64,000 nt of DNA from NCBI GenBank assembly GCA_003550325.1, contig QKWP01001110.1:67358-131357 (forward strand). The letters are read 5' to 3'. Shown piece by piece: positions 1-12,479 of the stretch (position 1 is the stretch's first letter; the number at the start of each line of letters is the position of its first letter). Below the pieces are notes generated by a model. It was not told the DNA's origin, did not search any database, and saw only the letters and a program-made list of their open reading frames with translations. The position numbers were made by a program, and so were the translations under genes. Source of the stretch: Gigaspora rosea (lineage: Eukaryota > Glomeromycota > Glomeromycetes > Diversisporales > Gigasporaceae).

Positions 1-2643
1 TACTGGTCCGTTTTTGATAATTTTACTGTCAAAATGAACGTCTCAATAAGGCGATTCTAGTAAGTCTAAAATTATTAAAACCCATCATGGTTCTCGAGAT
101 CATTACGATTCTTTATTTTCATAATATGTTTAAATGATTTTATAACGGTTTCAAGATGATATATTAAGTACTACAAATAATTTACCAGCGATTGCGTGGT
201 TTTTTTTTTATTTTTGTTTAATGTACAGTATATCGATACATCAAATCAAAAATATTGAACGTACGTACGTACATAATTAATATGCTCTATTCCATTTTTG
301 AAAGAATTAACCAAATTACTATACGTACCATAACCGTTCGTATAAAGTATTAGCATCTATACAAATGGGTTAAGCTTGTATCAAAATGTATAATCTATCA
401 TTACGTTTTTGATTACCTTAATAAACTAAGAAGATTAGTATAATCAAATTATTAAATTTGATCAGATCTGAACAAAAATACCACTAATTTAATTCTGGTC
501 ATCCGTACCATTCTGTTGTATAGTATGGGGAATTGCAGCAGAACACTATGGTACCGGTATGGCACAGATTTTAAGATAAGATTGTATAGATAACCAAGTG
601 GGATGTAAAATATCCTTACTTCGTACCATATAATTCTGCTACAGTGTTATCGTTACATAATATTAAAATAGATCAGTATGGATGATCAGATCAGTATGTT
701 ATAGGAGTGTAAAATACCTATTTTAAAATCCTACCATACTGTTTTGGTTTTATATTATTAAGGTTTGGTTTTTAGAATTGGTATCTTTACACCAATACCA
801 GACCGTTCAGTTCACCCATACCATACTGAATTCTGTAATTCCGAAAAACCCTACTTAATCAAACGTTAGAAAGAGTTTATAATATTTGGATTTTAACTAA
901 TTTTGTATGGAATATAAAATTGCTTAGACCATGCGCATGCACGCATGCATGCATGCATGCATTCATGCGCATGGTGCCCATCTCTACTATTAATAATAAA
1001 TACGACGAACCTAAAGTAGTTATCTGTCTTGTATTCACGGATTCACGGGACTCAAAAACATTATGCAGTTCGTCGATCGAAAAGAGCGATAACGTCGTAA
1101 ATTTGTAGATTTACTAAACAACTTGAGATAAGTTTACTAATACGAAGAGACATTCCGGAACCCAACGGAACCCGTTTTCCTAGTTGTTATATAATGTAAT
1201 ACCTTAATGCTGCAATTACATACAATAATACCGCTAGTGTTATATAGTTTAAAGCACTTTTTAAAAACGATATCGCATAGTAAAATAAAGTTGGCGTTTC
1301 ATTATTTACTTTTTTATCTTTAAAGTATTTTTTTTGTTTTCACTAAATTCAAAAAACTTTACCAAAGTTTCAGGTCAAGTGTGCAGTAAATTCCTAAAAT
1401 CCTTGAGCAAAATCAATCACTTTAAAGGCTCTAATTGACACTCTTTCGTGTAATCATCAATATCCTTATTTATATTTGCATCTTTTGTTGCTCCATATTA
1501 CAGAAATCTTTCAAAATTCTTTATAATCTGTGCACATTTTCTATTTAAGTTCCCTTTATAATTACAAAATATTGAGTTTTTTTAACCTCCTTCACAACGA
1601 TTTTTACACTTTAAATAGAATCACTTTAAATAGAATGTAAATTGCTTTTTTTATACTCACTGACTAAATGTGAATAAAACGCTTTGTATTAATGGCAAAT
1701 AAGTATTTATGAAATTGGCATATAAACTTGTATTGCTATTTAATCCAACAAATTGCGCAAATTTTATGACAGTGTAATGCAACTACTTAATTAGATGCAA
1801 ATTGTAATTTGCTGCAAAAAATTCATTTAAAATTTATTTTTCTATAGTAGTACACAGTATGTAGTTAAAGTTATATTAGATTGTATTGGCATTATTGTCA
1901 ACATAACCTACCAAACCAAAACACCTATGTAAACTCCAAACTGAACTCAAATCAGGCTATCAGATATATTTGAGTCTGGTTCAAGTTTGAACAATAAAGG
2001 TTGATTCTGGTTTGAATTTAAAATTTTAAAATTAATAGTTTGAGTTTGGTTTTAACAAACCTGAATTTGAATTCTATCAAACTGAACTGAACTTAGAACA
2101 CTAATTCTTAATAATAATTGGAGTAACTTGCCACATATCTTTCTTTGATATTTGCATTCAAAATATTATAATAGAGATTTTTAAAGAATATTAACAACTG
2201 ACTTTTATTGTCAAGTTATTGTTCATTTTTGGAATTTCAAAGTGTTTATTTTTTAAAGTAACGAAAATAAGGTAATAACAATGATAATAAATGGTAATGA
2301 ATAAATAAATTTTCTATTTATCTTTATTATTAAATTTTAATGACGTCTAAAATCCCCAAAAAAGCTAAATCAAGAAAATTAATTACCAAAAATTAACGTC
2401 AATCCAACCAAAATTTCCTATAAAAAATTCAGCTTGCTTTTAAGCGTTAAAGAGTAATTAATCGCTAGAAAGATTAAAAGATCAAAATAAAAATATTATA
2501 TATATTGATTATTTATTATAGCATTAAAGAGTCATTAAAGCTACGATTAAGAATTAAAAAGTTAAAGTTCAATTATCTTGATTGTTAACTAAAAATAAAA
2601 CAAAACGTATTGTATTGTTAATATGTATTAAGAAAAGTGATAA
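1..2643. other. Gene-free AT-rich flank
   Basis: No convincing coding region is seen on either strand. The stretch is AT-rich. Around 500-860 it contains scattered GTATGGTA/TACCATAC words similar to those in the palindrome at 28002-28177, probably an eroded copy of a related element. The short open frame at 920-1108 starts inside a GCAT-repeat palindrome and looks like chance. The region also lies downstream of the permease gene, which ends at 2644. Confidence 0.6.
928..975. repeat. GCAT-rich palindrome
   Basis: ACCATGCGCATG at the left pairs with CATGCGCATGGT at the right, with a run of GCAT repeats between. The whole block can fold into one hairpin or cruciform. No gene or terminator context is evident. 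Confidence 0.8.
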
Positions 2644-5600
2644 TTATCTAATCAAAAAATGTTGAGACATGAACAAACCCGGTGGACTATGCTCATTCAT
2701 TTCATATACTTCACCATTAGAATTTTCATTTCGATGCCGATTACGAAAATACCAAATGATTAACCCAAGCACAATAGTCGTCCACGAGATACCATACGGT
2801 ATTAAATCATCCCACTTGCCATTAGGCGGGTAAAATGATGCACCAATAATGTAAATTATGATTAAAAGGTAAGATATGACAATAGGTTTATATACTGAAA
2901 ATGTTTCAGGATTTCTAAGATTTCTCTTCTTTAAACGCTAAATACAATAATAAATACTTTTTAACAAAAAAATCGAATAAAAAAAAAATATAAATTTGAA
3001 TAATATAACCTACATATAAACAATATGCGCTTGCGCCATGAAAAATCATGGCCGTGTATTGTGATGCATTAGAGAAAAAATCAAAAACAATAGATAATTT
3101 CTCTATCAATAAAATAATGGTCAAAATTAAACAATAACAAAATTGCGCCAATAGTTGCTTAGTCAATGTATCAGAGTTTCCATATGATTTAAAAAAAGAT
3201 GATATTTTCCTGGGTATGAACTCGGTATCGGCAGCATATTTAATAATTCGTGAATAACTTAAAAATTTTGAGATATTAATTCATTATAACGAATAATATT
3301 AACTAATTTGTGTGATAATGTGGTAATCATACGTACGTGAAAATCATTGCACTAGTGCATCCAAAAGCAGAAATTGCAGCAAGTATTGACATAAGTTTTT
3401 CTCCTTTTCCATCAAATAATTCCCTACCAAACCGGATAGCAATTGGAGTATTTTCGTTATCATTAACATTATAACCAACTACTGTTATAAAAGCAGCGTT
3501 GGTTAAAAAATCTACACAATAAATAATTTGTAGTTAGAAAATGATATATGAGACAATTCAAATGAATCATAATATAAAATCGAACCCTTACTAAGTAAAA
3601 AGGAAATGCCAACACTTATAAGGGAAGAATATTTCAGAATAAGGGAAGGATATTCCAGATTATCGGATCTTGGTTTGAATTCTTCAATTAAATCTATAAA
3701 AAAAAAAAAAAAGAAATATGATATCAATTATGTTTAAAGTAAAATTTTGTCTAATTAACGTAGTTGTAAAAAGAAAGTTTTTTACAATTTATATTGTTCC
3801 ATCCTTGAATGTTTATGCCAAAAATGCAAAATAATTAGCAATTTGTCAATTTTATCCCTAATTCGGGACCCCGGATAATTCTAAGGTAGGTGGGTAAAAA
3901 GACTGTAAAAAGTGGGTATTTTTTTTGGGCCAAACTCATCTAAATTCTGGTCAAATTTAATTTAATTTTAATTTTAATTTTGACCAGATTTTAGATTAGT
4001 CCAAAAAAATACCCACTCTTTACCCCAACTACCTTAGGTTATCCGGGTCCTCCTAACACTGTATGTTGACTAACACACCTTCATATGTGAATAAGACCTG
4101 AATTTAAATTTTAGGTAATTTTTTTGTTAATTACTAGAAAGTTCACATATTGGCATAATATAATTTACCTTTATGAGACGACTTCCATATACTCCAAAAT
4201 TAAACGATGCATTAAAAATATTATTCCAATTATTATGATTGGTTACTAATTTTCCTATACCAATCATGGAGATACTAAATAGGAAGATAATCTTCACAAA
4301 AGCTAGTGTTTGGTTTATGATGTCAGATACTCTATTAGAGTATATTTGATACAACGTGATAATAAATAAAATTGCAATCGAAACAATCACGGTGCTACAA
4401 ATTTAACAGCATATCTTTATGTTAATAATTAAAATCATATATATGCTTTTTGCTTATCAGTCTTGTATAACTAATTGAACATCAAAATCAGAGGAAAGTT
4501 TTGTACGATTTTGATTTTTACTATTATTAAGGTGTGTTTAAAACCCTCCCAAAAGATCACATAAAGGTCTAAAATGTATAAAAATCTCGATTTTCGGTTG
4601 ATAAAAGTGAGCATTTTTTATAAGTTCTCTTTATCATATATAATAACGCGAGTTTTCCAGATTATACAAGAGATCCTATAAAATTTAGTCCCAAGTTATC
4701 ACTACTTTATCACTGATACTGCGATGTTGTGGCTGCCTAATACAGCCGGAAACCCCCTATTTTGCCTACAGGCCTTTTAAACTACATCAAGCAAGTGATA
4801 ATTTACTATATAATGATATGTTTGCGACTAACTAAATGTTAATCCTAACTCAATGTGATGTAGATTAAATGGCTGTCGAGAAAATGAATAAATGCTTAAC
4901 CAGTCGTAACACTACGTCCTATTATATATACAAAACCGATAATAAATTCAAAAAAAAATTCTTACATCTGATCATCACTTAAATTTCCTCGAAAAGGGTA
5001 GAGAAGATACTGGGCATTAATATAAGATTCAGCTACTATGGCACCAGGTAATATTATACTATTATAAACAATTGAAATTGATTATTATTTGCATATCGTA
5101 CATTAATTTATGAATATTTAGAAATTAACACACAATATTGCAGCGAAACTAAACACATGTCCAACATTCTCTTTTGGATGGAACGCATCGGTAATGTATT
5201 TTTGTTCGCCTATTCCGCTAGGCAACGACCTAATTCCTAACTGTAAAACAAATAAATCAAACAGTTTGTATAAGATTGATGTTATATAATCAACAATCTC
5301 AATAGGCAATTCGCTAATCCTGCTTTCATTATTTTATACCTCAATGTAGACTAAACTGCCAAAGAAACTAATAATGCCGCAAACAACATAAAGCACCAAA
5401 ACAGTTCCTGGCGGAGCCAGTATCCATAAACTATCAGGATTGAAAATTCCTATTTAAATCAACAATAAGCTTCATTCATTGTAAAAAAAACCCCCATAAA
5501 AACAAAAAATAAAAACAAACCTGCTCCTATAATATAATTAATATTATATCCTATACCATATAATATTCCTAAAGTTTTCTTACTGTTTGTAATTGTACTA

Positions 5601-5689
5601 TTATCTCGTGATAATGTGCTTGTAGCTATACTATTATCGCTATTGAGTGTTATTTTATCATCCATATTTAATATTCTTTTTGAGTTCAA
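2644..5689 (-). CDS. LAT-type amino acid permease, 11 exons
   Basis: Predicted plasma- or vacuolar-membrane amino acid transporter of the APC superfamily, L-type (LAT/y+LAT-like) branch. My splice model: 5689-5521, 5449-5340, 5240-5134, 5058-4966, 4394-4169, 4097-4079, 3803-3786, 3693-3592, 3511-3337, 3257-3014, 2937-2644. All joints are GT-AG, every phase agrees and no stop occurs; the sum is 1557 nt, 518 residues, the usual family length. Exon 1 encodes a polar N-terminus (residues 1-36), then the TM1 helix break IIGAGIF. Also visible are the LGIRSLPSGIGEQKY loop, NINYLIEEFKPRS after the GW motif, and a hydrophobic C-terminal helix ending in a polar tail. Two exons are only 19 and 18 nt, and the intron between them carries an inverted-repeat element. 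The start is the first Met; a second Met eight codons on is possible. Substrate cannot be told. Alternatives: a different APC family; I am confident of APC membership. Confidence 0.9.
3866..4050. mobile_element. Foldback/MITE inside a permease intron
   Basis: The arms begin GGACCCCGGATAA and end TTATCCGGGTCC. They stay complementary for about 85 bp, including AAAAGTGGGTATTTTT-type segments, around an AT-rich centre. The element lies wholly inside the intron between the 19-nt and 18-nt exons (4078-3804), so it need not damage the gene. No exact target duplication was found. Confidence 0.8.
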
Positions 5690-6108
5690 ATGTAGAAGTA
5701 GAAATTATTAAAGGTCTGAAAACATTTTAAATAGAAATTTTAGGAAGTTAATTTTGCCGAGGATCCTTAGTGTTAAACATTATAAGATTTAGCGCTTTAT
5801 AATTTTTTGGGCTGACCATCGCGACCTACCATATATGGTCGTGTAACGTTTGTTATATTATATGCTTCATTTATGCAACACCCAGAAAAGGAAATTTTTA
5901 TTCTCGCCATTGTTATATATATACGAATTAGAATCGTCCCGATTCAGAATCAGAACAATCCCAGATAAAAACTTTTCTATCCTAAACCCTAATTCTAACT
6001 TGACTTTAGGGTTAGGGTCAGGGCTAGTGTTAGAGGTAGGATTAGGCCAGATTCCAAATTGGGTCAAATTCCAAATCCGGGTACAACATATATATATAAT
6101 ATATATAT
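5690..6108. other. Permease 5' flank, telomere-like words
   Basis: This is the presumed promoter side of the minus-strand permease; no defined promoter motif could be recognised. At 5982-6050 both CCTAA-type and GGGTTAGGG-type words occur, giving an imperfect inverted arrangement. Open frames here on both strands read through that low-complexity sequence and are not supported as genes. Confidence 0.45.
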
Positions 6109-6827
6109 GGGCTAGGTGCTGGGAAAAGGGACCAAATTGACAATTTTTTCAAAAGTAATTTTTTTACATAAATCGATTTAGAATGATATTAGGATCGTTT
6201 TTTACTTAAAATATACCGGTAGGAATCTACCACTGGCATCTACCGTTAGATAACGTTAGGTAAATTATATGCAGGGTAGATACCAATAAAATAATAGAAT
6301 AAAATTTTAAAATTATATAATGCATTATAAATATCGAAAGTATATGATTTGTCAAATAAATTTTATTTATTGTACGGGTCTTATGTGACAACCCGTGCTT
6401 TTTACGTTTGGTTATTGCACGGGATTGTTACGTCAGACACCGTGCAATAAGATAGTTATTATATGGGTATGTGGAATAACCCGTTACACACACGGGTTCA
6501 TATTTAAATCCCGTGCCTTCGGCACGGAATATGAACCCGTGTGTAACTGGGTTATTCACTACAACCCATACAATAACTATAATTTATCATATGACTAGTA
6601 GATCTACCGGTAGTGGTAGCTACCACCTACCGGTAGATACCGGTAGAAATATGCCAAATTGGTAGAATTCACATCATTACTTAAAACACATGAGTAGTTG
6701 TATTAATAAAATTTTGCTGTATTGCTCTTTAAAGTTTGCATTTTCTTATAAGATTTACAATACAAAATTTGATTTTCTGAAAATCTTTTGTTTTGTCAAT
6801 TTGGTCCCTTTTCTCAGCACCTAGCCC
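6109..6827. mobile_element. 719-bp terminal-inverted-repeat element
   Basis: The first 35 bases (starting GGGCTAGGTGCTG) match the reverse complement of the last 35 (6793-6827) with one mismatch. Both ends abut (TA)n tracts, so the target duplication cannot be separated from the microsatellite. Inside the termini are repeated TACCGGTAG words (near 6210 and 6605-6650) and a nested palindrome at 6454-6578. No transposase is present; it is a non-autonomous DNA element of unassigned superfamily. Confidence 0.85.
6454..6578. repeat. Nested 125-bp palindrome
   Basis: The arms AGTTATTATATGGG... and ...CCCATACAATAACT enclose ACACACGGGTTCATATT and its complement. They close on a small hairpin, CCGTGCCTTCGGCACGG, with a TTCG-type loop. 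The palindrome sits in the middle of the larger foldback, so this is an inverted repeat within an inverted repeat. Confidence 0.85.
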
Positions 6828-6927
6828 ATATATTATATATATATAGTATATATATATATATTATATATATATATATTTAGCATACCCCCCAATCTGACGC
6901 TCCCCAACCCGATAGTACAACGGAGAG

Positions 6928-7236
6928 AAATGCTTTAAATCTAATGCATTAGCTTTGGCCCCCGGAGGGGGCCCCAAATTGGTGCATTAAATTCAAGACG
7001 GAACATCTAATGACAGAAAGGAAATGCTTTAAATTTAATGCATTGAATTCAGGATGGAACGCCTAATGTCGGAAAGGAAATGCTTTAATTTAATGCACCA
7101 GTTTTGGACCCGAAAGGGCCAAATTTGGTGCATTAAATTCAATATGGAACATCTAATGACGAAAAGCAAATGCTTTAAATCTAATGTCCCAAATTGGTGC
7201 ATTAAAGTTAAGACGAAACATCTAATGATAGAAAAG
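6928..7236. repeat. Diverged tandem repeat, about four units
   Basis: Blocks containing AAATGCTTTAAAT, TTGGTGCATTAAA and GGAACATCTAATGA recur about every 60-120 bases with variable internal deletions. Long frames on both strands here are produced by the repeat and are not convincing genes. Confidence 0.75.
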
Positions 7237-7811
7237 CTTAAGAAAAATTTTCTTTCTGAAATAAAAATAAGAATAAAACAAATAAATCTATTACCTTTAG
7301 CATATGGGCGGCGAAGCCGCTGCATGATCATGTTCTAGTTAATTTGAAAATTTGTGCTTTGTTATTACCATATGATATTACAAATTTACATTTTATAATA
7401 TCAAAACAAATATTATTAATAGAAGGGTATTATGTAATAAAAATATATCTATATTTTACAGCCGTTGTTATCACCTGGTGAGATACCTTAATTGTAAAGC
7501 TAATCTATGCTAAGCGTTATCATTAATGAATATTTTGGATATTTTATAATTTATATTCGAATATTCATAAATCTTTATAAATTCGGATACAATCATAAAT
7601 AAAGTATATTCGAATACAAGCACTAGTGTAAATGAACCTCAAATATAAACATTAAAAAATATATGATTCACATAATTTTTGCTTTACAAATTACCATATG
7701 TGTTGCATATGGATATATACATGGGTGCCTAAATTCGGGATGATTTACAGCATTACGGCATTTTTTATATTTTCGGCATGCTGCTTCAAATGCTTAAATG
7801 CCGATAATAAT

Positions 7812-7925
7812 TATAATAGTCGAAAATAATTTCGGCAGCTGAAAATAGTTCCGGCAGCTGAAAATAATTCTGGCAACCGGAAACAATTACGGTAGCCGAA
7901 AATAATTATAGCAGCTGAAATTGCC
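7812..7925. repeat. Subrepeat array, GGCAGCTGAAAATAATT unit
   Basis: Five or six imperfect copies of an 18-20-bp unit (CGGCAGCTGAAAATAATT). The same unit recurs in reverse complement at about 10125-10255. The two arrays could be the subterminal repeats of one large element of about 2.4 kb, but I could not fix its ends. Confidence 0.7.
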
Positions 7926-8307
7926 AAAAATATAAATTCATAATTTATTACATGCTCCCCTCGAGACCATAATAAAAAAAATGAAATTAGAAAAAATATC
8001 CATATATAAGAACAAAATATTTAGATCCCTTATAAGCCAGAACAAAACTATAGCATACACTTAGTGACTGTATTGTAATTCGCCATGCAAATACATTAAA
8101 TTTCATTTGGTGAAAATTTGATTCGCACTCCTTGGAATATTGTATGGCGGAGGGACTTTATTTGTAGTACCTTGTAAGGAGAATATATTAGCTTATTAGA
8201 TGATCATCTAAAACCAATCTTCTCCAGTATCTGCATCAAAAATTCACCCCATGTGATCAGTACAAAAATTCTTTCAAGTTCGTTTATGTTAGGCTAGGGT
8301 TAGGTAC

Positions 8308-8395
8308 CGACAAGTTCATTTTACCAACAAGTTCATTTTACTGACAAGTTCATTTTACTGACAAGTTCATTTTACCAACAAGTTCATTTTACCAA
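8308..8395. repeat. 17-bp tandem repeat ACAAGTTCATTTTACC
   Basis: Five near-identical copies of ACAAGTTCATTTTACC/T. Related words appear in reverse complement at 8480-8560 (AAAATGAACTTGTCGG), so the array is one arm of a loose inverted arrangement. A telomere-like GGCTAGGGTTAGG precedes it. Confidence 0.8.
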
Positions 8396-8629
8396 CATTT
8401 TTTTTCACCGAAGCTCATTTCATCGACAAAGTAATTCTGGTCATTGTCTTTAGGATCAGGGTAGAATTAGTGTTGAAGTTAGTGTGCTTTATAAAAAAAA
8501 ACTTGTTGGTGCAATGAGCTTTGGTGAATGAACTATTGATAAAATGAACTTGTCGGTGAATAATTTGTCATGAAATAGGGTGTCAGTGAAGTAATTGTCA
8601 ATGAAATAATATGGACCCAATTTATCCAA

Positions 8630-11600
8630 TTTCAAAAGGTCATATCTCCAGTTTACTAATCAGATTTTAATAATCTTACTATTGAACTAAAAAGACCAGA
8701 AGAACAAGCTTTATTAGAATATTAAAGAATGCTATCTTAGTACAAAAGCCTTAACGAGTCATTTTTTAAATCAAAAAAATTATTATTTGGTATGTATCCA
8801 TAAGATGAAATATTGTGTGACCTGCACATGTCTGTAAACTTGCTGATACTGGGTAGTTTCTAAAACCACATCCAATCACATGATATAGAGCCAATAAAGT
8901 TGTCTATTTTGATTACACAAACCAGTATAAAGAAAAACAGCAAAAACAGTCAAAAACATATGACTGAACACAGCTTTAGGCATCCCTTATTGGAAAAAAT
9001 ATACTATATATTATTAAATTGGTCATTGATTTGTACCCAGGTATCTTAAAAATCACTATACTTAAATGTTTAACAATTTTTCTGATAAGCCTTCCAAATT
9101 TTTTCAATTAGCTGCTAGCAAAAATGCTTTGAACTAGAGATATATATACATAAAACTATATGTACTAAGTCTTAATATTTACATTAGTCACACAGACCTT
9201 AAATTATATATACTGTTAGTAATAAACTGAAATCCCGTAATGATCATTTTTATGTCAGAAAGAGCCGCCAGCAGACATATGCCCCCAGTAGACCGAAATC
9301 CCGTGATTCATATAACTGTGCCATAAAAAAAATTTTTTTTTAGAATCGGAGAGAAAGGTACAGACCTAATCCTGGCCCTGATACTCTGCAAGACCATATG
9401 AAGATTATAAAGAAACTATCACCAAGCCTTTATGATTTCATTGAAAAAAAAGAGACAATTGTTGCAAAATCAGATCACCAGACTAAAAGAAAATAGTTTA
9501 ATTAATGAAATTTGACTTACAATCAGAATTATGATGCATAAACCAGTTGTATTTGAGGCTTTGTTAATTATCAGAACTACTTTACCGAATTTATCCAAGT
9601 TAAACATGGAAAAATCAATTATCAAAGATTATGGTGTAATGAGATTGATCAAGGAAATATTTGATTTTCTTTTTTTTGTTTCTTTTGTGCATTTTATGAA
9701 TAGAGGTGGGATTTGTTTTGTCATAAGGGTCTTCAATTTGGTCTTTGGTCTTTGATGCAGTTTTGGTTTGATTCGTTTAAGTGGTTCTTTCGTAGTTAAG
9801 AGTCTTAAATATAGAAATTGTACCTTTTGTTTTCTTTTAAATAAAAGCCAATTAAACGTAAGCCCAATAAAGTCTTACTTGCCAAATCGATACACCTCTG
9901 TTTATTGGCCTTATCATTTGGTTGTATTTTTGTGTGTGTTTGTGTGTTAATTTATTTGGTTCCTTTTGTGCACCTGGACCCTAGTCCATCCTTAACAATA
10001 CCAATCTATTATATCAGAATTACGAACTTAATCAAATAGGCCAAACCCAATTTTACCAGAAGTCATAAAGTTTGATAATAGCTGTAAAATTTACATATAA
10101 TGATATCTGAAAATATTTTTAGCATCTAAAACATTTTCGGCAACTAAAATATTTTAGGCAGCTGAAATTATTTTCGACTGCCATAATTATTTTCGGCAAC
10201 CAAAATTATTTTTAACATTTAAAACATTTTTAGTAGCTAAAATTATTTACCGTTAGACTGCCTAAAATGGGTTGTGAACTAGAAAAACCCACCTTTGATT
10301 TTAAGATTTTTGATTCAAATGAAAGTACTAGTTTCTATATATATAGATTACTTTTTATCTATGTTGATATAATAAATTATTGTAATTTTTTAACTTGAAT
10401 GTAATTAAAAATCATGCTCTAAAAATAGATTTACAACCAAAGACAATTCAGTTAAATTAGATTAATCAATTAGTGTTTTACAATTACATGATATTGTTTA
10501 TTCAGTACTGATATCTATAAATAAGCAAAAAAATTTAGGAGTTTTTACAAGCATAGAGAACTTTGATTCTGACAATTTTTGGGTATAAGTAAACTTTAAA
10601 ACAACCAATCCAATTACACAATACTTTACTAATACAATAGCTTCATAGAGAATATCTTTTCAAGAATCTAAAGTTGCATCGTGCTGCATCATGCTGAATC
10701 ATACTGGTTTTTATTATCTACTTTATATTAAAAGGTAATATAAGTATATTTTACTGCTCAATTTACAAAGTTCAATGTTTTTTTTTTTAATCTGTCATAA
10801 CCGGTCTGATCTTTATTAGAAGAAATTATATAGAAGCTATATAATATATATTCTAACTGTAATAATTGACACAAACCCAGCTGCTTCAAATAAGTGCCCA
10901 AGCTTGGTTACTGCACTGATTTTTGTAAGCACTAACTATGTATCGGCCTTCTCCAATACATCGAATAGTGTATAACTAGTATCTAGCTACCTACTTCATA
11001 ATCTATTCTCCTAAAAAACTTTCTTTCTGAGCTACTTATAACAAAAAATAAAAAAGAGAAAATATTAAATGAGGACAAAACAACTAACCCTAAACAAAAA
11101 ACCAAAACAACCAATAAAAAAACTAGAAAAAAAAAACAAAATATAAAGAAAAAGCAAAGAAAAATAAAAAATGAAGGTGTTACTAAGTCTGTACAAGATG
11201 ATAAAAATTATATAATACTGTATAGATTAAATCTATTAAAGTGTTATATGTACAGCAAAAATGAGAAAAAGCTATTAAAACTAAACTAAAAAAAAAAAAG
11301 ATAAGAAATTTTTCACGTGCCTTCCAGATCCAGCCACATTATTTATTGTTTATTTGTATGTAGCAACCAAACTCACTTGTGATGGCACCAGTCCCAATTC
11401 AGGTCATATTCCCAAATTAGAAGGAGTAAACACTGCTGATCTTTGAAAAGAGTAAGCTAGAATTCTTACTTTTTAGCAAAAATTTCAAAAAAATCCAAGG
11501 GGAAGTAGGATGATACTGGAATAAAATTTCAAGGAGAGGGTGTTGTCAGAAAAACTCATTTTTTTGTTGTTTTCTACTGTTTTACCACAGGATACTTCAT

Positions 11601-12470
11601 CGACAAAAGAAAACTTTAATCTCCACCAAAATTTCTTGTACAAGGGCTCTACCTCCTGCCAGTAATCTTGTAAAAGTACACTTTTGGCTTGCATGTCGAA
11701 TATATAAAGGAGTCCTCAGTTAAGTAGTTGACCTTTATAAAAACTGTTTTCCTGTGTTATCCACTATACATCACATATAGGCAACTCTCCAACAAAGAAC
11801 TTCTTGTTTTTCTTCCGTTGGTAATTTGGTTCAAGTAATCATCAGAAAGAGTCTGTTAATTTTTCTGTTTACAAAGTTTAATGTTATTTTTCTGTTTTTT
11901 TCTTATTTGTTATTATTTAAATAATTAACTCATTAATTTTATTTAACCTTTACAGAATTCTTCAAAAGACATTTAATTCAATAGGTTGTTTTATTATGTA
12001 CAATAATAGTTTTGTTAATTATATAAAAGTTTAAGAAAAATATGTAACTTCTAATTAAAAGCTTTAAATTGTTTTTATAAGTTGGGTAAGGAGTTTTATT
12101 TTTCTAAAATGCAACTTAATTCACTTTAAAATTAAACTATAAAAGAAATAATAATATATAAATTACACCTGTTGATTGTCTGCATAGTTTTATCACTGTT
12201 TTATCTGCTTATATCATGTGCTGAAATGTAATGCTGATTGGTTAATTGCTACATGAAAATTTCATGCTTTCTAAAAAATGAAAAAGTTCTCTATACTGGT
12301 TTCACAGACAAATCATTGCTATTCTTTCAAAATGAAAACCCCTCCAAAGACAGGTTTTTCTAGTCCACTACCAAAATATTTGGGCAAGTGTTATTTACAG
12401 CACCCATCTATATATGCCTATATATCTGCATAAATAGATTTTAAATTTTAAATCAAGTTAAGTATATACA
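8630..12470. other. Gene-free stretch with repeat remnants
   Basis: No gene is recognised. Open frames of up to 75 codons at 9531-9950 and 11485-11694 lack any family feature and are AT-biased. The reverse array of the 7.8-kb subrepeat lies at about 10125-10255. A weak inverted pair (10262-10300 with 12350-12390, sharing CTAGAAAAACC) might mark a decayed element about 2.1 kb long. Confidence 0.5.
10125..10255. repeat. Reverse-orientation copy of the 7.8-kb subrepeats
   Basis: Repeated AAAATTATTTTCGGCA-type units are the reverse complement of the array at 7812-7925. Copies are diverged (CAACTAAAAT, CAGCTGAAAT, CAACCAAAAT variants). Confidence 0.65.
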
Positions 12471-12479
12471 AATTAACTA

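Noticed and set aside
6395..6598. 67-codon frame
   Set aside because: It lies across the nested palindrome of a foldback element, so it is structure-derived.
7035..7338. ~95-codon frames on both strands
   Set aside because: Both run through the diverged tandem repeat at 6928-7236 and mirror each other.
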